64,000 bases of DNA from Leishmania donovani. Lineage: Eukaryota; Euglenozoa; Kinetoplastea; Trypanosomatida; Trypanosomatidae. Made by a program: the position numbers and the translations under genes. The notes below the pieces were generated by a model. It was not told where the DNA came from. It made no database searches and saw nothing but the letters and a program-made list of their open reading frames with translations. Shown here in pieces: positions 31,029 through 42,700 of this stretch (its first letter is position 1; the number at the start of each line of letters is the position of its first letter). The DNA lies in contig NC_018240.1 of NCBI RefSeq assembly GCF_000227135.1, positions 308,956 to 372,955 on the forward strand, in the 5' to 3' direction.

Positions 31029-32339
31029 TCGCTAAGGCCTTTCGAGAGGAAGAGGTGGTGGTGATGGTGGCGGTAGCGTGTGTGTGTGTGTGTACGATGC
31101 CGTTGGCCCAAAGAGAGAGAAGACGACTCCTATGGGTCTGAGACGGAGACCGAGAAACTCGCGGAAAACGAAGGGAGACTGGATTTCGGTTAAGCGCGTC
31201 AAAGGCGCGGTCAGCCAAGGGTTTGCCGGGAGAAGCGGGTGGAGCGGGGGGGGGGGAGAGTGGAAGCAAGGGGGGGGCGTGGTTCCGCGGAGCGAGCACC
31301 AACCGCACTGTCTTCACAGCCGCCCTTTCCTCCTTCCATCGTGCATGCGCGCTTCGTCATGCAATTCGCGGGAGAGCGAGTGCGAGTTGTGTGTAGGTAG
31401 AGGGAGGGGAAGGGGGGAGGCGGAGTGTTGCTGGCCATTGGGCTTGAGGCTCCCAGATGATCACCACTGCTCTGGATGCACGCTGCCCCCCTCTCTCTCT
31501 CCTCTGTCGGTAATGTGGCGCTCTCGCACGTGTTCGTTGTTTTTTATGAGCTTTATCGATTTCTCCTTCACATTTGTGTGTGCCTCCCGTCTTCCTCATC
31601 TGCCTCCGAGCCCCCTGTCTCCATGGAAGGGGCAGGCCGCGAGGGCGGAGCGTGCGTGGATGAAAGTCAGATATGCATCAGGGGCCCGCTCCTGCCGCCT
31701 CCTTTTCTCGCCTCGTACTCTCACGGGGCCAACAGCCACGAGCATGCTGACACCGTCACGTGCAAACGCGGTGGCGCGGTGAACGCCAAACATTCTCCTC
31801 ATCTGCATCGTCACTGAAGACGCACACACACACACACACATGCAACAACACGAAAAGAAAGTTCCCGGTGCGCGAGGGTTCATCTGCGACATGAAATCGG
31901 GCAGCACTTGGAGGCGGCAAGGCGTTTCGACGTCATCACCGCCACCGCCACCGCCACCACACGACACACACCCGCATCCACCACCACGCCTACAGAGGTG
32001 CTTCAAAGACAGCGGGGCAGAGAAAAAAAAAGGGCCCCGCTCCAACTAATAGCAAGAGGGCGAGCGAGCGACAGAGAGCGACGGAGACGGGAGAGGAGTC
32101 ACGCACAGCTGACCAGGCGACGACGACGAGCCGGACAGACGGAATGAAGGGGGGGGCGCCCAAGGATAGACCGGGAGATCCGCAAGCGTGATCAGGGAGA
32201 TGCGTGCAACACGACAAGGCACACTTAAGACCACATGCACGAACCAGAAGTCTAAAACCGCCGGGCCCTTTCCTTCACAGCGCGTCCGGTTCTCCGGATA
32301 CACCACACCCCTTACCCTCCGCTCTGCCCTCATAAAAGC
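31029..32339. other. Long 3' flank of the cytochrome b5 reductase gene and leader of the NME5-like gene
   Basis: No gene seen. It includes GT and CA runs (31077-31092; 31822-31840), G runs at 31247-31254 and 31270-31277, and an A run at 32022-32030. Confidence 0.45.
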
Positions 32340-32640
32340 CCCCCACCCCCCGACTGCGTGGTGCGAAGCAGCAGCAGCAGCAGCAGCCGAAGCACACGCC
32401 GGTAGAGCAGTGCGCCGACTCCGTCATCGGAGCACGGCCCCAGCCCCAAACGCTGCCCACCCGCCCCCTGAGCGGGTCGCCTCACAGCCGTTCCCATTGT
32501 GCCGGCCGCCACGCGGTGCACCCGCCCCATCGGGGGGGGGGGCACTCGGGCCTCCCCACACCAGCGGTGGGCACGATGAGGGCCGGGGGTGGGACACGCT
32601 CGAGTCGTGATGACATCTCGCCCATCATGTGGATGGCACA
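32340..32640. repeat. SIDER2-type retroposon, diverged copy 3
   Basis: It shares with the other two copies, in the same order and orientation, the GTGGTGCGAAGCAGCAGCAG segment (with an expanded CAG run), GCCGGTAGAGCAG, GCCGGCCGCCACGCGG and CCTCCCCACACCAGC, but with many substitutions and indels and no clear A-rich end. Boundaries are approximate. It lies about 340 nt after the stop of the cytochrome b5 reductase gene, in its presumed 3' UTR. Confidence 0.6.
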
Positions 32641-32980
32641 GACGTGTTCACGGTCGCAGGTTGCTCCGACGCCACGCCATCCACGGGCCTCACCGCCACC
32701 ACGCGCAGCGATGTATCGTGCAGACCTCCTTTGCGTCGCAGGCACTGGACCCTGTCACTGCCAGAAGTGGATCGGCATGGGCAGGGCTGCAGTGTGTGTG
32801 TGTGTGCTTGTGTGCGTGTCGCTCACACGCGTATGCCGTGAGTCACCAGTTGCCTGCTTCCATTCGCATTCGCATTCGCACGTGCTTGTGCGCCCTCGTA
32901 CCCGCCAACACGAAGAAAGGGGGGAGCAGCGACGCTGCTGGCAGCTGAAGCGCCCTTCTTCCTGTTGGTACCATGAGCCG

Positions 32981-33907
32981 TTAGAAGTTGAAGATGTTAT
33001 CGGCGGTGTAGCCGATGCGCTCCAGGTTCGGCTTGATCGCCATCTGGACCATCGGTGGTGGGCCGCACATGAGCGCCATGACCTTCTTGATCCCGGCGTT
33101 CTGCGGCACGCTGTCGCTGCCGAGCATGTCGGGCACGGGCAGGTGCTTGCGGAACATCTCCTCGCGGACGTAGCCAATATCGTATTTCCACTCTGGCGTG
33201 GCCTCGCGGTCGATGGTGTACCATACGTGAAAGCGGCTGTCGTTGGCGGCCGCCTCGTCCAGCTCCTTGCGCAGCAGGATGTCACGCTCCGTCTGGTTGC
33301 CATACACAAGGAACACCTTTGTAGGGTCCTCCTTGTTCTTCTTAATGGCGTGGATGATCTGCAGAATCGGGGTGATGCCAGTGCCGCCGGCGATGGCCGC
33401 ATAGGCGTCCACTTTCTCCGTGACGATGCCCTTGCCCGGTTTGTGGATGCGCGAGGTGCCGTTGCCCAGGTAGATGAACTTGCCCTGCGGCCCACGCATT
33501 TCTATCTTTTCGCCGAGCTTCATGTGATACATGTACTGCGACAGCCGGCCGCCATGCGGGAAGCTGGGGTGCACGCCGGCGAAGTACACCTTGATCATGA
33601 AGTCCACGTAGCCCTTCTCGTCGTCACTGGAGATGGGAGTGTAGGAGTGCGTGACTGTCTCCGTCTTGCCAGCCGTCGTGCAGTCGGCGCGGAGCACAAT
33701 GTGCTGCCCAATCGGCAGGCCGAGCGTCTGCGTCTCGTTCTCGAGGGCGAAGCGGAAGATGAAGGTGTCATGGGTCACCTCTGTGCGCTTGATCAGCTTA
33801 AAATGCTTGAACATCGTCGGGTCCATGGCCACCTTCGTCGTGCGCGTAAACATGAACGCAAAGAAGGCCGCCATGCTGAAGGCGATGATGACGAGAACGC
33901 CGACCAT
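32981..33907 (-). CDS. NADH-cytochrome b5 reductase, membrane-anchored, 308 aa
   Basis: This FAD enzyme passes electrons from NADH to cytochrome b5, for example for fatty-acid desaturation and sterol synthesis. An N-terminal hydrophobic anchor spans residues 3-20. The FAD domain has GQHIVL (67-72), HSYTPISSDD (87-96) and a GPQGKF segment (139-144). The NADH domain has GGTGITP (174-180), VYGNQTERDILL and CGPPPM (281-286), and the protein ends NIFNF. Length is typical of the family. The oddity is His87-Ser88 where the flavin motif RxYT(P) has Arg-Pro; the DNA reads CAC TCC at this place. The start at 33907 gives the anchor directly; the 25 codons upstream in frame are Ser/Pro-rich leader. A SIDER2 copy lies in its 3' flank. 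Confidence 0.93.
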   Translation of the reverse strand: MVGVLVIIAFSMAAFFAFMFTRTTKVAMDPTMFKHFKLIKRTEVTHDTFIFRFALENETQTLGLPIGQHIVLRADCTTAGKTETVTHSYTPISSDDEKGYVDFMIKVYFAGVHPSFPHGGRLSQYMYHMKLGEKIEMRGPQGKFIYLGNGTSRIHKPGKGIVTEKVDAYAAIAGGTGITPILQIIHAIKKNKEDPTKVFLVYGNQTERDILLRKELDEAAANDSRFHVWYTIDREATPEWKYDIGYVREEMFRKHLPVPDMLGSDSVPQNAGIKKVMALMCGPPPMVQMAIKPNLERIGYTADNIFNF

Positions 33908-33912
33908 TTTCT

Positions 33913-33951
33913 CTTTAAAGTAATATGGCAGAGAGAGGAGGGGGGAGGGGG
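33913..33951 (-). promoter_or_regulatory. Predicted trans-splice acceptor for the cytochrome b5 reductase gene
   Basis: A pyrimidine tract on the coding strand (33929-33951) is followed by TATTACTTTAAAG; the first AG is at 33913-33914, five bases before the ATG. Upstream acceptors cannot be excluded. Confidence 0.45.
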
Positions 33952-36235
33952 AGGACTCCGTGGCGGTGTGGGAGAGCGCCACAGAGAGTCAGAGAGAACA
34001 TAAAAGTGGGCGAGAACGCACAGGCGATCCAAAAGAATTCACTAAGGAAGAGAAAACGGACAAACAAAGAGCCGGCTTTGGTGGCCGCGACGATAATACT
34101 AACGATGAGTGCGCCGATGGAGAGGTGGTGGCGGTGGTGGTGGTGTGTGGTGTGAGGGGCGATGGACTTGATGAGAAGGAATCTGAAGAAAAAAAAATAG
34201 CGTTTTCTAAAAGGGTAGGCGGGGAGAGAAGCGGGTGTTTGTGGGGGGTGTGTGGTGGTGGGAACAACGCGGCGGCACGGTGATGCGCATCAAGAGTTGC
34301 AGTGCGTGTGTATGATTCATGTTTGGTGATGACACACACACACACACACACGCACATGCATACGCACTCTCAGTTCGCCAGAAGCCACGAGAATCTCTAT
34401 CTCTCGTGGCCGTCGTCGGTTGCGGTCCATACATGGCAGAGCACCGTCCGTTTCTTCCTTTTCTTGGTTTACATGTTACTGGCCAAGTCAGTGGCCGCTA
34501 CCGTCGAGTGTGAAGTCCCGGAAGGCGCGGGAGGTGTGCCATCCACAACAAACGCAGAGAAACACCCCCCCCCCCCCAGCACACCAAACATCCGCGAATC
34601 AAAGGTGCCTTTCACTACCGGCACAGGGGAGGCGGAGCAGAGAAGATGCGCAGCAGAAGAGCGAGCGCGGAGAGCGACAACCTCTCTGTGCCCTAAGGAG
34701 GAGGATCGTGCGAGGTAGTAGGGTGAGGAAGACAGAGCGATCAACGATGACGAAAGGAAAGACGAGAAGGATAAGGGCGCACGGCGCCCCTCCTGTTACA
34801 GTTCCAGGCACGCGTAAAGAAGATACATGGCCAGGTGCACACATTACATGCACACACACACACATCGGTAAAAGGGAGGAGGCAGGCATGATGCGACATA
34901 CGCACCCGACACATGCATGTGGGAGAACATATATATATATATATATAACTATATAGGAAAACGCAGACGACGCCACCCCCCAAGGGGGATTGAAGCCATT
35001 ATCCAGGAGTTTCAACACTCCCTCGCCGATGTGCAGCCTTCCAGCCCTCCCCCAACGCCTCAGCTTCCCCCTTCTCTTCAACAGGTCCCTTACTCCCTCT
35101 CTCTTCATCAATGCGGTCAAACAACGACCCCGGAGTAGGAAGGGAGAGGGAGGGGGAGGAAAGGAGGCACATGACTGCCCGCGCTACCTTTTATGGAGTT
35201 TTCCGAAGGATTTGATCAACTACGCTTAGAAAGCAGCTGGGCAGAGAAGGGGCGAAGGACTCCGCAGAGCGAGACGCTCCCTTCTAAAAGGGATGAGGGG
35301 GAAGGAGAGGAGAGCGCACGAGCAACGACAACGCGCGCCAGTGCAGCTTAAGATGAACACGAATTTATTATAGACGGCACGACCTTGGGCGGAGAAGCAG
35401 CCTGTCCGCGGATGCGTATTTTGGTTTCCCTTCTTTTTTCTTCGCGCCCACCCGCCCTACACGTGGCGGATTCACAGAGGGGAGGGAAGAGGTAGATGCA
35501 TGATACGCGATAACAACGAGCGAAACAGAGACGAGATGGCTGGGGAGGGGGAGCGAGGGAGGGAGAGGGGGGGGGGGATACCGAAGCACGAGACAAGGCG
35601 GGCATGTGCCCGTGTGGGGTCTATCAAAGGGAGAGAGAATCAGGAGGAGGGCGGAAAGAGTAGGAGGCCACGTCCAACGTGGTCTTCCGTCTGCGCCTGC
35701 GCCCCACTCCTTCCTTTTTCTTTTAGTTTGACCGATGACAAACGTTACACAACGTATAGGAACACGGCACCAACCGAAAAGGAATGTATCGTACAAGAGA
35801 TGCGCATACGTTTTAGTGATGGCTTTCTTCTGATCCCCGTGAGAGATTCGCGTATACGTGTGCGTGCGTGTTTCGTGAGGAAGGAGAGGGGCAGGGAAAA
35901 GGAGGGAGTTGGCAAGGAGAAGAGAGCCCAAGAGAACAGAGGCCCACACCAAAAAGAAGACAATCAAGACACGTTTTTGCGCGTGCAAGAGATGGGAGGT
36001 ACACACAGAAACACACAGACAGATGGGCAGACCGGCAGTGTGTGTATTTTTTCGTCGCTTTCACCTGTGTGTATGAGAGGGGAAGGGGAAGGGAGAAACG
36101 ACAAGAAGAGGCTCGGCGAAGAAGACATGAATGAATAAGAAAGAAGAACAACAGAAGAGAGAAGAAAATGACCTTTTCAGCACACAAACAGGAGCCGCAG
36201 CACGAGCGGCGCCTCTTCGCAAACGCCCCCCCCCC

Positions 36236-36385
36236 CCATATATATATATATATATATGTACATAGCAACAGCAACAAATTAGACATATATGCATATAAAT
36301 AGACATAGGCTGACAGGCGTCATTCCATATACATATATGTTTATACATATATATACATACACATATACATAAGATATACATGCGA
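36236..36385. repeat. AT-rich TA/TACA island
   Basis: It begins with a (TA)n run (36239-36257) and continues with imperfect ATAC/ATAT repeats up to about 36385, strikingly AT-rich in otherwise GC-rich DNA. It lies in the 3' flank of the 2372-aa HECT-like gene. Confidence 0.7.
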
Positions 36386-36763
36386 GCAACTGCATCTCCC
36401 ACTCTATATGTACCTACACGCGGGTGTGCATGCATTATTCCGACGCATACATAGAGACACAGACGCCATTACAGCAGCACACACGTATATGTGTGCGTCG
36501 TACAGCATCGACAAAGACGGACAAGCAAGATATGCCAGAACGAAAGGGCGACAGCTGGTGGATCGGGCGACGCACGCAAACGCAAGACGCCGCGAGCCTA
36601 AGCTAGTGGATTGCACGTGTGCGTACCGCGGAAAACTGCAGCTCCATCCGAAAAAGACAGAAGCCACAATGACACACCAGGGGAAGGGAGAGTAAGGGGG
36701 GGGGGGCGAAGGCGGAATTACGTACGATGCAGCCGTCTCAGCCTTGGCAAGGCGCTTTTACAG

Positions 36764-39700
36764 CTATGGCGCGTCATCGGAGAAGAGCTCGCGGATGCAT
36801 GAGTCGATCTCGGAGCGCAGATGCGCGTCCTTCGACTCCCTGCTCAGCCCAGCAACGCCATGCGCGGTGACAGCAACATCAGGGGTGGATGTAGCCTTCA
36901 TGGAGGCATCGCGTGAGCCTCCGTTTGTCGCTGCCTGCACCGCAGTCTTCGCCCCTGCCGCCTTCACGGCTGCGCCTGTGAACGCCGTCGATGAGCTGCG
37001 CGCTGACGCCACCGCGGCGGTCATCTGCGCCTTCCATAGAGGGGTGATCATGCTGACTTTCAACAGCGAGGGGTGGCGCGGCGGCGCCACTGCCATGGGT
37101 ACTAAACTTTGGTCGTCACTCATGGGGCACTTGGCGGCCTCGGCTGATGCACCCGACGATGCGGGCGGCGCAGGATGGGAGGCTTGCGTGCCGTCTCTGG
37201 CCAACTCTCTCGCCACGTCTGCCCTCGCGTCGTGGTTGTGCAGCGTCACTGTCGCCGACGATGATGTCGCTTCGGGGTTTATGCTACCGTCTTCGCAGCC
37301 AGAGACAACTTCCACACCAGCGGCGGCTGTCTGCATCTCGCCAGCATCTTCTTCAGAGTCCTCAGGAAAGCGGAAGGTGGCGGCAATGCAGTAGCCATTC
37401 AGGCTGTCCCCCCTCGTCGAGTCGCCACACAGATCGCCATGCAATGTGCCGACGCTGCTCGTGAGCTGGTCCGAGGGGAGTAACGGCCGCTTCTGCTGCC
37501 CGGCGTGGTCTGTGTTACCCGGCGTCGCCGTGTCGGTACCGCCACCACCCCGCTCCTCCGAGGCGGCATGCGCCGCCGCGTCGAGAGTCATTTCCTTGCT
37601 CGCGGCCGCTAGCACCATGCCATCGGCCTCCAACAGATCGTCATCGAGGTCGTCCTCAACACCAAAGCCGTGGACGTCGCCGGCGACGCCGTCGTCGTTC
37701 TCGTCCGTCTCGCGCTCGACAAACACGACTGTCCCGTCATCGCAGCGCATGAAGGTGCCACCGGCGAGCGCGATGCCACCGCCGACGTCGTCATTGTATT
37801 CTCGACTTGCACACCCGCCGGGCTCAGCCGCCGTCGTTGATGCCACGCCGCTACGCACTGCACGAGAGGTGAAACCCATCTGGAGACCTAGCTCCCACGC
37901 CTCTTCCACCGTATCGGCGTTAGAGAGCAAGTAGACGTAGAGGGCGGCACGCAAGCGGTGCCGCAGCAGCTCCCGGTAGCGCCGGCGCAGCGTCTCTTGC
38001 TGCGTCACCGTTAGTTGTGTCCAGGCGAGCTGCACGTCCGCGCTATCGAAGAATGGGGCGGCGACGCTCCCATTCACGGACGCCGGCACACTCACGCAGC
38101 TCTCGGCAGAGTTTGCTCCACATGAGACGGTGTGCCCTCCCGCCGCTGCTGCTGCGGCGCCCCAGCTAGCCCTCATGGGGAACTGCAGCTCCGACGTCGT
38201 GGCGGTGCCGGAGGCGTGATTGAAGGCGGGCAGGTCAGCGCCGAGGACTCGCTTGCGATAGGACCCCATAATTAGTGCTTCGAAGTAGTTTGGGAAGACC
38301 AGTGTCTTCTCGCTCGGGTGGGCCACCGGCAGCAGCTGCAACGTCGCGTCGACACATGCGCGTGCGACCGCCTCCGCAGATGCTGTGAGGTACGACGAGG
38401 CCGTGGTGTGTGAGTGGTCTTCATCAGCACCCGCGAGCGACGCCGTCTCTGCGCTGACAACGCCGCCGCCCACCATCGCCACGCCTTCTGGCTGGGTCCC
38501 GCCCGACCCAGACGGCATACACACAGGCGGTTTCGCCTTACCGCATCGCGGTGGTGCCCTGGCGAATCCAGACTGCAAGACCAGACGCAGCGTGTCCATC
38601 TGCGAGCGACGCGTGCGCAGGCTGTGGCCCGTAATGAAGCGCAGAAGTAAACGCTTCTCCTTGAGGGGGAGTTCGTCAAGGACGCGCAGAACCGACTTGC
38701 GCGCAAAATGACGGTCGCCGCGGAGCTGCGTTGCCGCCCCTCCAGCGGCGCTGCTGCCCTCACCCGTTGCGTCGTCCTCCACGAGCAGCATAAAGGACCT
38801 CCTGAAGGTGAAGTCTTCGTCCAGGTGGTCGTAAGAGCCGCACAGCACCTCGCGCACGGTGCGAGAGCTACACTGGGCGAAGAGCGGGGTGTCGAGCAGC
38901 GGTGTCTGACGCATGCCTTGCAGCACGGCGGCCCAGAAAGCGTGCCCGGCCACCGTGCCGTCACGTTGGATATTCCACATTATGGAGAGGCTGACATCGA
39001 TCAGCTCCTTCTTGCGCTGGTGCTGGCGCAGCGCAACGGCGGGGCTGCCGGAGATGCACAGGTCATCGAGGATACCGCGTCCGACGGTTCGCTTGTCCTC
39101 CGCGCCGCTAGCCAAGGTGGCAGCCGCCTGCTCCTCCCGCTGAGTTTCTTGGCGGGAGTGTAGCTCTCGCAGCCCTTGCAGCAGCTGCTCGCGCAGCGTC
39201 GTGTTCGTCCAGTCGGGGTACAGCAGGGACATATCAGCAGTGGTGAGTTGCACGGCGTCGATGGGCAGCTCCAGCTGCACCGCAAGGCCCAAGATGCGGA
39301 AGGCCAATGGCGGCAGAGGAAGGGTGAATATTGCCTCATTTCCAGCGGACTGCCCGAGCAGCCAGCCCAGCAACACGGGCACCTGCAGCGCCATGGCTGG
39401 CGTGATCACGGACAGCCCGGCGGGCGCCCAAGAAAGCGGCGGCGCGCCGGGGGCGGGAACGCCGGCGCTAGCGCTCTGAGCGAACTCCGGGTTCGTCCAT
39501 ACGCACTCACGGCTCACCTCGCGCGTGAACGGCGCGCAGTGCCGGCGGTGGTGGAGGACACCCACGACACTCGGCGTGCGGAGCGACGCAGCCTCACAGG
39601 GCGCAATGCTGTTTGGCGTGTCCAACACGACGAGAAACTCCCTGGGGTTCGCTGTTGCCAGGATTAGGCAAATGCGGCGGCGCTGCATCGCAGGGACGTG

Positions 39701-42700
39701 CACGTCAGGCAAGCTCTCCTCCGTCGGTTCGACAGCAGGAGCGGCGGCGACAACCGTCTCCAGAGACACGGCGCGAGAAGTCTTCTGGGAGCGTGGAGGG
39801 GGCGGAGGGGCCGCGCTCGAAAACGCAGTCGCAAAGAAAAGCAGAGACTTCCTTTTATGCCGTATCGCGGCTGCCAGCGTGGGGTAGTGGCCGCTGTGCG
39901 CGCGTGCGTGGGACTCGTTTGAGTCCACTGATTCCTGCGCGCTGAGCACGGCTGCCGCTGATGCTGTCTGCGCTGCCTCGCTCACTGCGATACTCTGCAC
40001 CGCCGTGGACGATCGCCGGTTCATGAAGCCGCTCGGGTTGCAGAAGCTGGCCTGCACACTCATCGCCGTCGCGGCTGCTCGGCCCTTTGGCGGGTTGCCC
40101 CAGCGAATCGTGAGCTCATCGCCCTCGTGCACCGGCGCTTCTACCACTGTGGTGGTGATGCAGGCATCGCCTGTCTGCCCCGTTGCCGTCGCTGCCGCCA
40201 CCTCATCTGTCGCTGGCGTGCAGCTGTGCGAGTGGCTCAGCGACACACGCCGCCATGACATGATCAGCGCTAGCCGGTCATGGTACGTCTTCAAACGCTG
40301 CACCGTGGCCGGGGAGCGGTCTGCAAGCTTCTCCACCCGCAGCATCGCCACGCCGCCGGGCAGCGGGAAGGCGTGCACCTGATTCGTGATGTTTACACCT
40401 GGCAAGAACGGCGCCGCGGACTGGCGTGCGCACAGCTCGTAGAAGTCCTGCCGCTGCTCCGTGGCTATGCCTGGCGTGGCTCGCACTGTCGGCTTCGCGT
40501 GGAAAGAGTCTTCATTTAAAGTGCTGCTCCAAGAGTGTGCCGGCGCCGCCGTGAAGGAGGGATGGAGATGGTAGGAGCGCTGCGCTGACATCGGTGCGAC
40601 GGGCTTCTCTGCGGCGGCAATCACTGGCACGACGGGGCTGCCTAGCGTAAGTGTGCTTGGCCAGCTCATACCACCTTTGCGGCTCGCCGGCGACGACTCG
40701 ATCGCCGTTGGTGACAGGTGCAAGCTCCATTCGCTGGTCGTCGTGCCCAGCACCAACACGGACAGCTTCTTCTCGTCCTGCGCACGCGCCGAATCTTGGA
40801 TGAAGTCAACCGCAGACTGCAGGGCGTCCTCTCGCAGCACCGGCCCGAAATTGAGCGGCGTCTGTCCGGCCGCCCTGGCATGCACCGAAAGCATCACGTG
40901 CTTCGCACCTGTGCTGAGGGTGTATAGAGGAAAAAGCGGCAGCCACTTCGCCATCTCCACTGGACAGGCACGGCCAAAGGGCAGAAGGCCTGCGGCCTGA
41001 AACAGAACCCGCCACGTGCAACTCACCGCCCGCGCTGTGCGCACCAAGGCCGCTGTCGACCTGTGCGCCGCCAGCGGGCCGCTCATTAGCAGCGCACCCA
41101 TGTCCACGATGAGGGTGGCAGAAGGCACCTGCAGAGCAACGGCAAGGGCCACATCATCGCCGAGCTTGCATGCGTCTCCTGCCTTGCCCTCGCTGCACAC
41201 GAGGCTAAAGTCGCCCGTCGCATCTACTGCGACGGGAACGGGCAGGGACGCTGCGTTGCGTGGCGCACTGCCGGCTCGCTCGCGCCACGCATTCGTAGTG
41301 GCTGCCGACTCCGAGAGACGGGCGGTAGCAGCCGCTACCGGCGGCACTGCAGCGACGCTGATACTCGAGACAGGCGAGGGGTGTGGTGCAGCTGTCGGCG
41401 TGCGCCGCTCCGCCCGCCGCTGCTGTTCTTCCCGTAGGGCATCCGCCATCATGCGTCGGTCATCGGCGCGGATGCTCTCGCGTCCGCCAGCGAAGAGGAA
41501 GAGAAGCTTCATGAGTATCGACATCGCGACCGTCAGCATCGGTGGCGCCCCTCCACTGGTCTCCTCCTTCACGGCGAAGGAGCTGACAATGAACAGGTTT
41601 GGGTACTGCTTCCGCATAGTGGGGAACGCGTCGTTCATGAGGATTTTGTAGCCGGTGCAGTACGCCGTCGCGAACCGCTCCATCGTCTCCACCACCTCGT
41701 CCGAGGCGGTATGGCCTGACTTATGCAGCTCACGCCAGCGCGATACACAGCCAAGAACGGCACCAAGCGCAAACGACGACATCATCTGCGACGCGAGGTT
41801 GGACAGCTGGCTGATCCCCAGCAACAGTGTCTCGGGCGTTCTAAAGCTGTGGTGCCCACTCAGCAGCGCGACGCGCTCCGTCATAGAGACAAAGAAGTCC
41901 TTCTTGCGGCGCGCGTGAACGCCGCATCCAACGTAGTTCTCCGGGATGGCGGCAGTGGGTAAGAGGTAGTCGTGATTCAGTCGCGAGTTGATGCCGAGCG
42001 GCATGCTCTCGGCGAAGATGAGCATGTAGCGAAGTGTGATGTCCTTCGTGTCGCTGAACAGCCTGACAAGGTCACCGCCCATGGCAGCCAGCGCGTCTTC
42101 ACGGGTCTGCGCCGCCTGCGCTTCCTCCTTGTTCATGGCTGGCAACACGATCTCCTTCTTCGAAATCCACGTACCACTGCTTTGCGGGTCCGCGGCAGAG
42201 CTGTCGTCTACGCAGCCAGGTAGACGCACCGGCACTGACGTCGTGGCGGGCAACAGAGCCGACATGCCAGAGGAGTCTGCATCGGAAAGCGCAGAGGTCA
42301 AGAAGAACCGCAACACCGAGGACGGATTCATCACCCGCAGCTTGCTCTCAATTCCCCGCACACGCTTCGCCAAAGACTGCAGGTAAAAGTCCACCACGTC
42401 GTCCTGCTCGGCGATGGCGGTGAGATCCGACATGGAGAGTGGCCGCGGCGGTGGCGCTGGTACCCTGGTAAGCTCCGCCAGCGGCTGCGACGGGAGGTGC
42501 GGGAAGGGGACACGGTCTGGCACGTGCCCCGTGACGCTGAACACGCCGTTCAGGTTTGCCATTGGAGCTACGGTGTCCATTGGCCGCGATGTGAGCGGCG
42601 TCGTCGGCGCCGCAGCGCCCTTGGCCGTCTCCGCCACTGTTTTGTTCATCTCCGTCGTCTCTTCGCTCTCGCTACCGAGGCCGTCGTCGCGCCCTGCCGC

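Larger units (their letters stand above)
33908..36763. other. Gene-poor 2.9-kb region with purine tracts and an AT-rich island
   Basis: This is the 3' flank of the 2372-aa HECT-like gene plus the leader of the b5 reductase gene. Frames of up to 212 codons exist (for example at 35368-36006 on the minus strand) but have leader-like composition and no conserved-looking segments. It holds a CA run at 34331-34352, C runs at 34567-34579 and 36225-36237, a TA run at 34929-34947, and long purine stretches from 35120 to 36200 that read as polypyrimidine on the coding strand. Confidence 0.5.

Noticed and set aside
31078..31782. 234-codon plus-strand frame
   Set aside because: Lies in a low-complexity flank on the strand opposite to all genes; no domain.
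35368..36006. 212-codon minus-strand frame with hydrophobic segment
   Set aside because: Composition is that of a pyrimidine-rich intergenic strand (Leu/Ser/Pro), with no bias to G/C at third positions.
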